Source: Betaproteobacteria bacterium Ga0077540
Lineage (GTDB): Bacteria; Pseudomonadota; Gammaproteobacteria; Burkholderiales; Methylophilaceae
Reading direction: 5' to 3'
Assembly (NCBI GenBank): GCA_001464125.1
Contig: LNEP01000004.1
Coordinates: 1 to 64,000 of the forward strand
DNA: 64,000 nt
A program made the position numbers and the translations under genes. Under the pieces are notes generated by a model. The model saw only the letters and a program-made list of their open reading frames with translations, was not told the DNA's origin and did no database searches. This document shows, in pieces, positions 56,209 through 64,000 of the stretch (positions within the stretch are counted from its first letter, which is position 1; each line of letters opens with the position of its first letter).

Positions 56209-57813
56209 ATGAAAATCGCGATTGCGCAACTGAATGCCATGGTGGGTGATATGCATGGCAATGCAGCAAAAATTATCCAATATGCGCAAGAAGCCCACAG
56301 CAATGGCGCGCAGTTATTAGTGACGCCAGAGTTGGCCTTATGTGGTTATCCGCCTGAAGATTTATTGTACCGTGATGACTTCATGGCAGCCAATGATCGT
56401 GCGCTCCAGCATATTTGTGAAAATATTCCAAGTGACCTAAGCCTGCTAATTGGCCATCCGCATAAAAACAAAGGTCAGCTTTTCAATGCTGCTTCACTTA
56501 TACAACATGGCAAAGTGCAGGCCACCTACCACAAGCAAGTGCTGCCCAACTACAGTGTATTTGATGAAGAACGTTACTTTGAGCCGGGCAATAGCCCCTA
56601 CGTATTTGATTTGCATGGGCTTAAGATTGGTGTGCTGATTTGCGCGGATGGCTGGGAAAAAGCACCAGCTATGCTAGCTAAACAAGCCGGTGCAGAATTG
56701 CTCATCTCACTCAATGCCTCGCCCTACCACATGGAGAAGTTGAACACCCGCTACGAAATTTTAGCGCAGCGGGTTCAAGAAACAGGCTTAGCCTTGATTT
56801 ATACCAACATGGTCGGTGGGCAAGATGAATTAGTGTTTGATGGCGCCTCTTTTGTGCTCAATCAGCAAGGCCAAGTTACGCAACAGCTGCCTGCCTTTAC
56901 AGAGCAACTGAGTTATGTGGAGTTGGATCAACATCAACCTATCAACACCTCAATGCCTCCAGTTTTGAGCCTAGAGGCCACGGTTTATCATGCACTCAAA
57001 TTAGGTTTAGCAGATTACGTCAACAAAAATGGTTTCCCTAGCGTGGTGTTGGGCTTATCTGGTGGGATAGATTCCGCACTGACCTTAGCGATTGCTGTAG
57101 ATGCTTTAGGCCCAGAGCGCGTCAAAGTGGTCCTGATGTCATCCGAATTCACTTCCAATATCAGCGTGGATGACGCCATCGACATGGCGAAGCGTGTCAA
57201 TGTGCACTACAGCATGATTCCTATCAAAACCCTGTTTGAGACGTTCCGAACAGCGCTTGCGCCCGAGTTTGGCGACCGTCCTTTTGATACCACCGAAGAA
57301 AACTTGCAGGCACGTATTCGCGGCATGTTGCTGATGGCACTCTCGAATAAATTTGGCAGCATTGTGCTCACCACGGGCAACAAATCCGAAATGGCAGTGG
57401 GCTACAGTACCTTATATGGAGATATGGCGGGTGGATTCTCATTGCTAAAAGACGTCCCCAAAACCTTGGTATACAAATTAGCGGCGTACAGGAACTCCAT
57501 CGCGGAGATTATTCCGGAGCGTATCATCACGCGCGCGCCCAGTGCTGAACTAAGACCCAATCAAACTGACCAAGATAGTCTGCCCTCTTATGAAGTGCTT
57601 GATGCCATTATGCAAGCGTATGTAGAAGAAGACATGAGCCGGCAGGCGATTATGCAAATGGGCTATCACCCTAAAGATGTGATGCGCGTGACGCAATTGA
57701 TAGACCGTAACGAATACAAGCGCAGACAAGCACCCGTGGGTGTCAGAATTACACAAAAAGGGTTTGGTAAAGACAGACGCTACCCCATTACCTGTAAGTT
57801 AACGTTTGAATAG
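56209..57813 (+). CDS. nadE: NAD synthetase, glutamine-hydrolysing
   Basis: Final step of NAD synthesis, 534 aa with two domains. The N-terminal nitrilase-like glutaminase has Glu in LLVTPELALCGYPPEDLL, Lys in YHKQVLPNYSVFDE and Cys in IGVLICADGWE. The C-terminal synthetase has the P-loop GLSGGIDSALTLAIAVDALG. The NadE2-type chain length and the adjacent PII gene fit betaproteobacterial NadE2, whose control by PII proteins I recall being reported. Confidence 0.95.
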   Translation: MKIAIAQLNAMVGDMHGNAAKIIQYAQEAHSNGAQLLVTPELALCGYPPEDLLYRDDFMAANDRALQHICENIPSDLSLLIGHPHKNKGQLFNAASLIQHGKVQATYHKQVLPNYSVFDEERYFEPGNSPYVFDLHGLKIGVLICADGWEKAPAMLAKQAGAELLISLNASPYHMEKLNTRYEILAQRVQETGLALIYTNMVGGQDELVFDGASFVLNQQGQVTQQLPAFTEQLSYVELDQHQPINTSMPPVLSLEATVYHALKLGLADYVNKNGFPSVVLGLSGGIDSALTLAIAVDALGPERVKVVLMSSEFTSNISVDDAIDMAKRVNVHYSMIPIKTLFETFRTALAPEFGDRPFDTTEENLQARIRGMLLMALSNKFGSIVLTTGNKSEMAVGYSTLYGDMAGGFSLLKDVPKTLVYKLAAYRNSIAEIIPERIITRAPSAELRPNQTDQDSLPSYEVLDAIMQAYVEEDMSRQAIMQMGYHPKDVMRVTQLIDRNEYKRRQAPVGVRITQKGFGKDRRYPITCKLTFE

Positions 57814-57853
57814 TCAGCGCTAAATGAGTAGAATTAAAGTCAATTATTTGTAA

Positions 57854-58219
<366 letters not shown>

Positions 58220-58227
58220 TCGTCACT

Positions 58228-58305
58228 GTCAAACATGGTCGTTATGCATGTGCTTGTCGTAATTTAATGTATTGTCTTAGCACATGCGCCTAGTAGCTGT
58301 TTGAC
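58228..58305 (+). repeat. Nested inverted repeat after glnB
   Basis: Outer arms GTCAAACA (58228-58235) and TGTTTGAC (58298-58305), inner arms GCATGTGCT (58246-58254) and AGCACATGC (58279-58287) around 24 bases. It fills most of the gap between glnB and the DUF486 gene. No T-run follows, so it is not a simple terminator. It may be an RNA structure in the 3' end of the glnB message or a small RNA. Confidence 0.5.
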
Positions 58306-58339
58306 TTCTCTGACGCACCCTACCAACAAGCTATACTAA

Positions 58340-58684
58340 ATGAGCGCAACCTTAATTAAAACTATTGTTCTGCTCAGCATTTCAAACCTATTCATGCTGT
58401 TTGCATGGTACGGTCACTTAAAAAACCTCAATAGCAAACCTTGGATTATCGCTGCCCTGATCAGTTGGGGCATAGCGTTAGTGGAATACCTATTTCAAGT
58501 GCCCGCTAACCGAATTGGCTTTACACAGTTAAATTTGGCACAGCTGAAGATATTGCAGGAAGTAATCACGTTGACTGTATTTGTACCGTTTGCCGTTTAT
58601 TATATGCAGCAACCGATTAAACTGGATTTCTTGTGGGCGGCATTGTGTTTGATGGGTGCGGTGTATTTTATATTTAGAAGTTAA
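58340..58684 (+). CDS. DUF486 (DMT-like) membrane protein
   Basis: A 114-aa protein with four membrane helices (LIKTIVLLSISNLFMLFAWYGHL; PWIIAALISWGIALVEYLFQVPANRIG; LKILQEVITLTVFVPFAVYYM; FLWAALCLMGAVYFIF). The NRIGF, QLKILQE and YYMQQP blocks are typical of DUF486, small multidrug-type half transporters of unknown substrate. A TATACT hexamer ends only 2 bases before the ATG, so the message may be leaderless. Converges with kdsB (2-base gap). Confidence 0.88.
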   Translation: MSATLIKTIVLLSISNLFMLFAWYGHLKNLNSKPWIIAALISWGIALVEYLFQVPANRIGFTQLNLAQLKILQEVITLTVFVPFAVYYMQQPIKLDFLWAALCLMGAVYFIFRS

Positions 58685-58686
58685 AA

Positions 58687-59421
58687 TCAGCCAATTACAC
58701 TACGCACATAATCCAAATCTTCTTGCGTGTCTACGCCACTGGCCGGTGCGTTGCTGGTCACGCTCACAGCGATTTTAAAGCCATGATGCAGCACCCTTAA
58801 CTGTTCCAGGCTTTCGATTTTTTCTAGTTCCGTCGCACTTAACTGGGCGTATTGTTTAAGAAACCCAACCCGGTAGGCATAAATACCGATATGCCGATGT
58901 GCCTGTATGGCCTGCTTGTACACTTCATCACGCGGATACGGGATAGGCGCGCGACTAAAATATAGCGCATTGCCATGCGTATCCATCACCACTTTCACTA
59001 CGTTTGGGTTTAAAAAAGCAGCTTCATCATGAATAGGGTGACAGGCCGTGGCCATCACTGCTTGTTGATTGTGCGCTAGCGTTAGCGCAACTTCATTGAT
59101 AAGCATAGGGTCTATTAGTGGTTCATCCCCCTGCACGTTCACCACAATCACATCGTCGTTCCAACCCATGATTTGTGCAGTTTCGGCAATTCTGTCTGTC
59201 CCAGAAACATGGTCAATACGTGTCATCACGGCCTGCTGTTGATGATGCTGTGCAACTTGGATGATTTTTTCAAAATCCGTGGCTATCACCACTTCATCTG
59301 CATGGCTTTGCGCCGCTTGTTCAGCTACACGAACGACCATGGGTTTGCCGGCAATGTCCAGTAAGGGCTTACCAGGCAGACGTGTACTGGCGTAACGGGC
59401 GGGAATCACAACTTTAAACAT
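58687..59421 (-). CDS. kdsB: 3-deoxy-manno-octulosonate cytidylyltransferase
   Basis: Activates Kdo as CMP-Kdo for lipopolysaccharide core synthesis. The 244-aa protein has VVIPARYASTRLPGKPLLDIAGKPMVVRVAEQA, VVNVQGDEPLIDP (about residue 95) and FSRAPIPYPRD. Its start lies 19 bases after the trm112 stop, so it is the last gene of the exbB-exbD-msbA-lpxK-trm112-kdsB run. Confidence 0.95.
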   Translation of the reverse strand: MFKVVIPARYASTRLPGKPLLDIAGKPMVVRVAEQAAQSHADEVVIATDFEKIIQVAQHHQQQAVMTRIDHVSGTDRIAETAQIMGWNDDVIVVNVQGDEPLIDPMLINEVALTLAHNQQAVMATACHPIHDEAAFLNPNVVKVVMDTHGNALYFSRAPIPYPRDEVYKQAIQAHRHIGIYAYRVGFLKQYAQLSATELEKIESLEQLRVLHHGFKIAVSVTSNAPASGVDTQEDLDYVRSVIG

Positions 59422-59440
59422 AGCGCCTATCTTTAAAAAC

Positions 59441-59626
59441 TTAATCTTCTAGATATTCTTTTTCTTCTAGTTTGCGCGCCTCATCTTCCAACATGACAGG
59501 AATACCATCGCGCACCGGATAGGCCAGTCGCGCTGCCTTAGAAATCAGTTCGTTATTGGCTTTGTTGTAAATGAGTGGGCCTTTGGTCACTGGGCAAACC
59601 AAAATTTGCAGTAATTTCGAATCCAT
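59441..59626 (-). CDS. Trm112 family small zinc-ribbon-like protein (YcaR)
   Basis: A 61-aa protein ([53 protein letters not shown]) matching the Trm112/YcaR family. Of the usual ribbon cysteines only the CP in LVCPVTKG is present. In eukaryotes Trm112 activates methyltransferases; the bacterial role is unclear. Its ATG overlaps the lpxK stop (TAATG) and it sits between lpxK and kdsB as in most betaproteobacteria. Confidence 0.93.
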   Translation of the reverse strand: MDSKLLQILVCPVTKGPLIYNKANNELISKAARLAYPVRDGIPVMLEDEARKLEEKEYLED

Positions 59627-60636
59627 TATGTTTCCTTTGCTACAGATTGTTTCAGCAATTGTATGACGGTGATGTGAAGTGGTGGTAACTTTTCTGCAAA
59701 CAGCTCAGCTTGCACTGGTAAATACCAAGCGTCGTGCAATGGTAACGATTGGCATTTCACCGCATCTTTTTCAGTCATTAATATTGTTTCGTGTTGGACA
59801 TCCATAAAATCTTCAAGTTTGAATGGATGATGATCTGGAAAGGTACGTGTGTTAAAACGTAAACCCAATGCAGTAAGCGAGGCAAAAAAACGCTGGGGAT
59901 GGCCAATAGCAGCAATGGCATAGACCATTTTATCTTTGAAAAACATGGCCGAATGTGATTGCTTGTGGTCCAGTGTATAAAAAATATCACCCTTAAGGCG
60001 CATTTGATAGTGACTATGCTCAGGCACTGAAGGTAATGGCTCATCGCCACTGTTTACAATGATATCGACAGTTTGTAAGCGCGCAAGAGGCTCCCGTAAT
60101 GGCCCTGCTGGTAATAAGTATTGATTACCTAGCGCATGCGTGTTTACCAAAGCGATTTCTACATCCCGGTGCAAACGGTAATGTTGCAAGCCATCATCGC
60201 TAACCACCACATCACAATTCGGATGTGCATTCAGAAGCGTTCGCCCGGCCGTCACTCTGTCAGGATTGACTGAGACTGGCACCCCTGCACGCTTGGCCAT
60301 CAGCACCGGTTCATCCCCCATTAAGGCCGGTGAACTATCTGCGGTGACCAACCCAGTTGCTTCACCGCCATAACCACGACTAATAATCCCTGGCGTATAG
60401 CCGGCCGATTTAAGTGCTTGTACTAAGTGAATAACGAGGGGTGTTTTACCAGTGCCCCCCACCGTGATATTGCCTACTACAATGACAGGCACAGCTAGCT
60501 TATGCGTGGTGAGAATATTGCAACGGTAGAGTAAACGTCTTAATGCCGTGAGTAATCCATACAGCCAAGAAATTGGCAGCAACAATAGATGTGCCCAACG
60601 TTTGGATTGCCAAAGTTGCTGAAACCAATCTGCCAT
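59626..60636 (-). CDS. lpxK: Tetraacyldisaccharide 4'-kinase
   Basis: Phosphorylates the lipid A precursor at the inner membrane. The 336-aa protein has an N-terminal membrane-associated helix ([21 protein letters not shown]), the P-loop [17 protein letters not shown] near residue 55, the family block [27 protein letters not shown], and EKDAVKC near the C-terminus. It starts 9 bases after the msbA stop. Confidence 0.94.
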   Translation of the reverse strand: MADWFQQLWQSKRWAHLLLLPISWLYGLLTALRRLLYRCNILTTHKLAVPVIVVGNITVGGTGKTPLVIHLVQALKSAGYTPGIISRGYGGEATGLVTADSSPALMGDEPVLMAKRAGVPVSVNPDRVTAGRTLLNAHPNCDVVVSDDGLQHYRLHRDVEIALVNTHALGNQYLLPAGPLREPLARLQTVDIIVNSGDEPLPSVPEHSHYQMRLKGDIFYTLDHKQSHSAMFFKDKMVYAIAAIGHPQRFFASLTALGLRFNTRTFPDHHPFKLEDFMDVQHETILMTEKDAVKCQSLPLHDAWYLPVQAELFAEKLPPLHITVIQLLKQSVAKET

Positions 60637-60645
60637 CACGTTCAG

Positions 60646-62400
60646 CTAAACATCGAATTCTTTGTGATACAACTTATTGTAGTAACCATTTTGCGCGAGT
60701 AGCGATTGATGCGATCCAGACTCTACAATTTTCCCATGATCCATCACCAAAATTCTATCGGCGTTTTCAATGGTGCTTAAGCGGTGTGCAATGACTAGCG
60801 TTGTTCGACCTTGCATCAAAGTATCTAATGCGGCTTGCACATGTTGCTCAGACTCACCATCCAACGCAGAAGTCGCTTCGTCTAACAGCAGAATAGGGGC
60901 ATTTTTAAGGATGGCACGCGCAATCGCAATACGTTGCTTTTGACCACCCGATAGACGCACGCCACGGTCACCCACTTCATTCTGCAATCCATCTGGGAGT
61001 TGCTGAATGAAATCCCACGCGTGGGCCGCTTTGGCTGCTGCTATCACATCTGACTCGCTCGCATCGCGCAGTACACCATACGCAATATTATTAAAGATGG
61101 TGTCGTTAAACAGCACAATATCTTGGCTCACTAGCGAATATTGCGCACGCAAATTACGTAATTCCAGTGCACGAATATCAATGCCATCTAGCAAAATCAG
61201 CCCTTGTTGCAACTCATAAAATCTAGGCAACAGATTTACCAACGTGGTTTTTCCACTTCCAGAACGCCCTACCAGCGCCACTTTCTCACCAGGTTGAATA
61301 GTAAAGCTCAGATTATCAATAGCGAGGCGCTTGGCGTTCTCATAGCGAATAGATACATTTTTAAATTCGATTTCACCACGTGCACGGGCAATCTGTTTAT
61401 CGCCTTCGTTCACCTCGTGTGGACTATCAATCAAATCAAACACGCTTTGTGCGGCAGCCAACCCTATCTGCAAATCCTCATTGGCAGCGGCAATATGTTT
61501 GATGGGTGCAATCATCATCAACAATGCGCCCACAAACGCCGCAAACTCACCTACTGTAAACTGGTCCATGGCGTAATACACCACCAGAGCGAGCGCCAGC
61601 GCAGATGATATCTCGATGACAAAACTGCTTAAACCAGCAATTCGGGTTGAGCGCAGTTCAAATTGCGCATTTTTATTGACCACGCTACTAAAACGGTCAA
61701 TCTCATACGGCTCTGCGCCAAATATTTTGACAATGCGCTGACCAGCAATCGCTTCTTCTGCACTTTTGGTAATTTCACCAACGCCCTGTTGGACTTTTTT
61801 AGCATTAGCACGGAGTTTAGGCGTCATTTTACGTAGGTAAAATGCCATGAAGGGCGTGACAGTTGCGAACACCAGAGTCAATCGCCAATCCAAATACAAC
61901 ATGTAGGCGACCAATCCAATCACGGTGAGTACGTCACGCACAACATTGAGTGCTGAACGTGTGGTGACCGAAGATAGACGCTCGACATCATAGGTGAGCT
62001 TTGAGACCAGCAAACCAGTTGAGCTCGCATCAAAGAAATTAACGGGTAACTGCATCAGCTTCTCAAACGCTTGTACTCTAAGCTGTGCCACCACTCTTCT
62101 CGCCACAATTTTAAGGCTATAAACAGAGGCAAACCCAGAAAATGCACGTACTGTCATCAGTACAAACAGCATGATGGGCAGCGCCCATAATTCACCCGGC
62201 GCTTGTTTCACAAAGCCTTCATCGGTCACTTTTTTGATGAGCGCTAGGAACGCGGTATTGCTACCCGATAAAACGATTGTGGTGAGAATGGTAATTAGAA
62301 AGTAAATCTTGTGTTGCCAAGCATAACGAAACAGTCGCAAATACAATGCTTTTGCATTTGCGACTGGTGGGATTGCTTGCTTATTTTTTTGACGTGCCAT
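60646..62400 (-). CDS. msbA: Lipid A export ATP-binding/permease protein MsbA
   Basis: Homodimeric ABC exporter flipping lipid A-core. The 584-aa protein has six membrane helices in the first 330 residues, then the nucleotide-binding domain with Walker A VGRSGSGKTTLVNLL, signature RLSGGQKQRIAIARA, Walker B ILLLDEATSALD and the H-loop VIAHRLSTIENAD. Next to lpxK as usual. Confidence 0.95.
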   Translation of the reverse strand: MARQKNKQAIPPVANAKALYLRLFRYAWQHKIYFLITILTTIVLSGSNTAFLALIKKVTDEGFVKQAPGELWALPIMLFVLMTVRAFSGFASVYSLKIVARRVVAQLRVQAFEKLMQLPVNFFDASSTGLLVSKLTYDVERLSSVTTRSALNVVRDVLTVIGLVAYMLYLDWRLTLVFATVTPFMAFYLRKMTPKLRANAKKVQQGVGEITKSAEEAIAGQRIVKIFGAEPYEIDRFSSVVNKNAQFELRSTRIAGLSSFVIEISSALALALVVYYAMDQFTVGEFAAFVGALLMMIAPIKHIAAANEDLQIGLAAAQSVFDLIDSPHEVNEGDKQIARARGEIEFKNVSIRYENAKRLAIDNLSFTIQPGEKVALVGRSGSGKTTLVNLLPRFYELQQGLILLDGIDIRALELRNLRAQYSLVSQDIVLFNDTIFNNIAYGVLRDASESDVIAAAKAAHAWDFIQQLPDGLQNEVGDRGVRLSGGQKQRIAIARAILKNAPILLLDEATSALDGESEQHVQAALDTLMQGRTTLVIAHRLSTIENADRILVMDHGKIVESGSHQSLLAQNGYYNKLYHKEFDV

Positions 62401-62471
62401 GATGCCTAGTTTCGGTGCCTAGTGATGCTTCCACTGATTTTCGATGAAGCTAACCATCAAGAAACTGGAAA

Positions 62472-62894
62472 TTAAGAACCAGAATTCACCTGTGTAGCAA
62501 AGGTAATATGAGTAAAGTTGGCCATGCGTGATGCTTCCATTACATTGATTACAGATTGATGTGTCGCTTTTGCATCCGCATTAATGATAATAGTGGGCTC
62601 TTTACCATCACCCACTGCCTTTACCAATGCAGTAGAAATAGCATTGACGCCATCACCATTTACCGCACTACCATTCACCATATAACGCCCACTTGCATCG
62701 ACTTCTACGGTAATGGTCAGAGGCTTTTCTTGTGGCGCATTAGCTTCTGCTGTAGGCAGGTTAATTTGTAATTCACTAGTGCGCGCAAACGTGGCACTCA
62801 CCACCAAGAAAATAATAATGACCAATAACACATCAATGAGTGGCACCAGATTCATTTCTAAATCTTCGTGACGCTTACCTCGTTGAAAATTCAT
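62472..62894 (-). CDS. exbD: ExbD/TolR family proton-channel subunit
   Basis: A 140-aa bitopic protein (EDLEMNLVPLIDVLLVIIIFLVVSATFARTSELQINLP) with the conserved Asp in the membrane helix near residue 22 and a periplasmic domain. With ExbB it uses the proton gradient to energise TonB or Tol-like partners. A separate tonB/tolA is not present in this window. It lies between exbB and msbA. Confidence 0.92.
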   Translation of the reverse strand: MNFQRGKRHEDLEMNLVPLIDVLLVIIIFLVVSATFARTSELQINLPTAEANAPQEKPLTITVEVDASGRYMVNGSAVNGDGVNAISTALVKAVGDGKEPTIIINADAKATHQSVINVMEASRMANFTHITFATQVNSGS

Positions 62895-63039
62895 GTTCTA
62901 AACCTTTTCTCAACTACTTCAAAAAATTCCGTCGCAATTAATTCGCTAACAAATCATGTGAACACAAGACATTTTTCGCAGACAGCACACGGAGTACAGC
63001 AACAAAAAATGACGACGAAATCACATGATTTAAAACTAT
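62895..63039 (-). other. 145-base gap between exbB and exbD
   Basis: These genes are usually adjacent. The gap is AT-rich; reading leftward I see no second gene and no clear terminator. It may contain a separate exbD promoter, but no hexamer pair stands out. Confidence 0.4.
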
Positions 63040-63645
63040 TTACTTACGGTCACCGTGAATGATTTCAACTAGCTTAATCGCTTGCTGTTCCATATCAACT
63101 AGTAAACCGTCCACTTTGCCACGGAAATAACGGTAGGCAATCATCGCTGGCACTGCCACTACAATACCTGCAGCAGTGTTATAGAGCGCAACTGAAATAC
63201 CGCGTGCGAATTGGGCAACATCATGACCGCTATTAGTAAACGAGCCGAATAACTCTACCATACCAATGACCGTACCCAGCAAGCCTAACAATGGCGCAAC
63301 GGTTGCAATGGTTCCTAGAGTTGGTAAATAGCGCTCTAATTTGTGCGCAACTGCACGGCCTGTTTCTTCGATGGCCTCTTTGGTGATTTCACGAGAGTTT
63401 TTTGAGTTAGCTAGCGCACTGGCAAACACTTCACCCAAAAGAGAATGCCCCTCAAGTTTAGCTAGCGTCTCTCGAGTAATGCCACCTTGCCCCAACCATT
63501 TTTGCACTTCTGGCAGCAGATTACTTGGCGCAACTACCTCGCTGCGTAATGCCCAAGCGCGCTCACCAATAATGGCTAATGCAATCACCGAGGCGATAAT
63601 AAGCGGCCAAATTGGCCAACCGGCAGCAACAATAATTTCCCACAC
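63040..63645 (-). CDS. exbB: ExbB/TolQ family proton-channel subunit
   Basis: A 201-aa inner-membrane protein with three helices (about 4-25, 105-125, 150-175; AAGWPIWPLIIASVIALAII; LGTIATVAPLLGLLGTVIGMVELFG; RGISVALYNTAAGIVVAVPAMIAYRYF). The LGLLGTVIGM and TAAGIVVAVPA blocks are diagnostic. Forms the ExbB5D2-type motor with the exbD product. Confidence 0.94.
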   Translation of the reverse strand: MWEIIVAAGWPIWPLIIASVIALAIIGERAWALRSEVVAPSNLLPEVQKWLGQGGITRETLAKLEGHSLLGEVFASALANSKNSREITKEAIEETGRAVAHKLERYLPTLGTIATVAPLLGLLGTVIGMVELFGSFTNSGHDVAQFARGISVALYNTAAGIVVAVPAMIAYRYFRGKVDGLLVDMEQQAIKLVEIIHGDRK

Positions 63646-63734
63646 AGTAAAAACTCCTTCATATAAAAACTACCGCTACTTTAGCGTTAAGTGCCATTTT
63701 CAGCAAGTTTAAGTCACTATTTACACAGAATTAA

Positions 63735-64000
63735 TCATGGATAGCGATCATGCCAATATTTAGGATAGCGCTTGCGCCAAGCGGTAGGTGTAATCGGTTG
63801 ATTGGCTTGAAAGTGTATCTGCACAGCACCATCGTAATCGGAGCGATATACAATCGCACCCGTCTGCTGGTAGCGCTGCTGAATAATAGGCTTAGGATGG
63901 CCAAATCGGTTAAGATATCCATTGGTCATGACCACATATTGTGGGCTCACGGCCTCAATGAATCCATGGCTGGATGATGTTTTACTACCATGATGTGGTG
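63735..64000 (-). CDS. comEC: ComEC/Rec2 DNA-uptake protein, 3' end (partial)
   Basis: The last 88 or so codons of a gene that enters from the right. Translating past the ORF-track start gives PHHGSKTSSSHGFIEAVSPQ and then YVVMTNGYLNRFGHPKP, the end of the metallo-beta-lactamase-like domain of ComEC, which moves single-stranded DNA across the inner membrane in competent cells. The window edge cuts the gene; its neighbours exbB, lpxK and kdsB match the betaproteobacterial order. Confidence 0.85.
   Translation of the reverse strand, partial: PHHGSKTSSSHGFIEAVSPQYVVMTNGYLNRFGHPKPIIQQRYQQTGAIVYRSDYDGAVQIHFQANQPITPTAWRKRYPKYWHDRYP

Overview
The window is chromosomal DNA of a moderate-GC betaproteobacterium. 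The gene order fits this well: rpoE-rseA-mucB-rseC-degQ next to nadB; lepA-lepB-DUF4845-rnc-era-recO-pdxJ-acpS; comEC-exbB-exbD-msbA-lpxK-trm112-kdsB; scpB-scpA-trpS-S2P-yciO-PHP. The base composition and protein flavour look most like the Methylophilaceae (Methylotenera/Methylophilus group), but no methylotrophy gene lies here, so the family is an inference. Almost everything is core metabolism or housekeeping. I see no phage, IS element, CRISPR array or defence island.

Layout. 1-450: an initiator tRNA-Met with its own promoter, transcribed leftward into a boxA/boxC sequence typical of an rRNA operon leader; the rRNA itself would lie outside the window. 0.4-5.7 kb: a DUF4197 protein, glycogen phosphorylase and HtpG, all leftward. 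5.8-11 kb: a polyphosphate block (ppx rightward, sixA and ppk leftward, with a Pho-box-like site before ppk) containing a histone-H1-like DNA-binding protein behind a perfect palindrome. 11-13.5 kb: FeS photolyase, a 57-aa DUF2256 zinc-binding protein missing from the ORF track, and tcdA. 13.5-20.5 kb: the lepA-to-acpS run, in which pdxJ carries a frameshifting deletion of about 17 bases. 20.9-23.8 kb: a 959-aa AsmA-type membrane protein with a roughly 300-residue Ala/Glu/Lys helix encoded by a 0.9-kb tandem repeat. 23.9-28.1 kb: the sigma-E envelope-stress operon, divergent from nadB.

28.2-31.5 kb: nadB, a secreted nuclease, slyD and an unrecognised bitopic membrane protein. 31.5-36.3 kb: chromosome segregation (scpAB), trpS and associated genes. 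36.4-38.4 kb: yciB-yciI-bolA-parvulin operon. 38.5-44.6 kb: feoAB and purL. 44.6-49.7 kb: an exported ankyrin protein followed by a probable redox cluster (FccA-like cytochrome c, FccB/SoxF-like sulfide dehydrogenase flavoprotein, two beta-propeller exoproteins, one unknown exported protein). 49.8-53 kb: DUF455 ferritin-like protein, serB, a multi-spanning membrane protein with a c-heme site, and an isochorismatase-fold hydrolase. 53.2-58.7 kb: sucCD, a second exported ankyrin protein, nadE, the PII protein and a DUF486 membrane protein. 58.7-64 kb: lipopolysaccharide/lipid A supply (kdsB, lpxK, msbA), exbBD and the 3' end of comEC.

The best candidates for something little described are the TolA-helix/AsmA fusion, the flavocytochrome/beta-propeller cluster with a nested palindrome over its first start codon, the hybrid heme-c membrane protein at 51.6 kb, and the H1-like regulator with its palindromic promoter. 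None is proven to be a new system from sequence alone. All family assignments were made by reading the translations; no database search was run.
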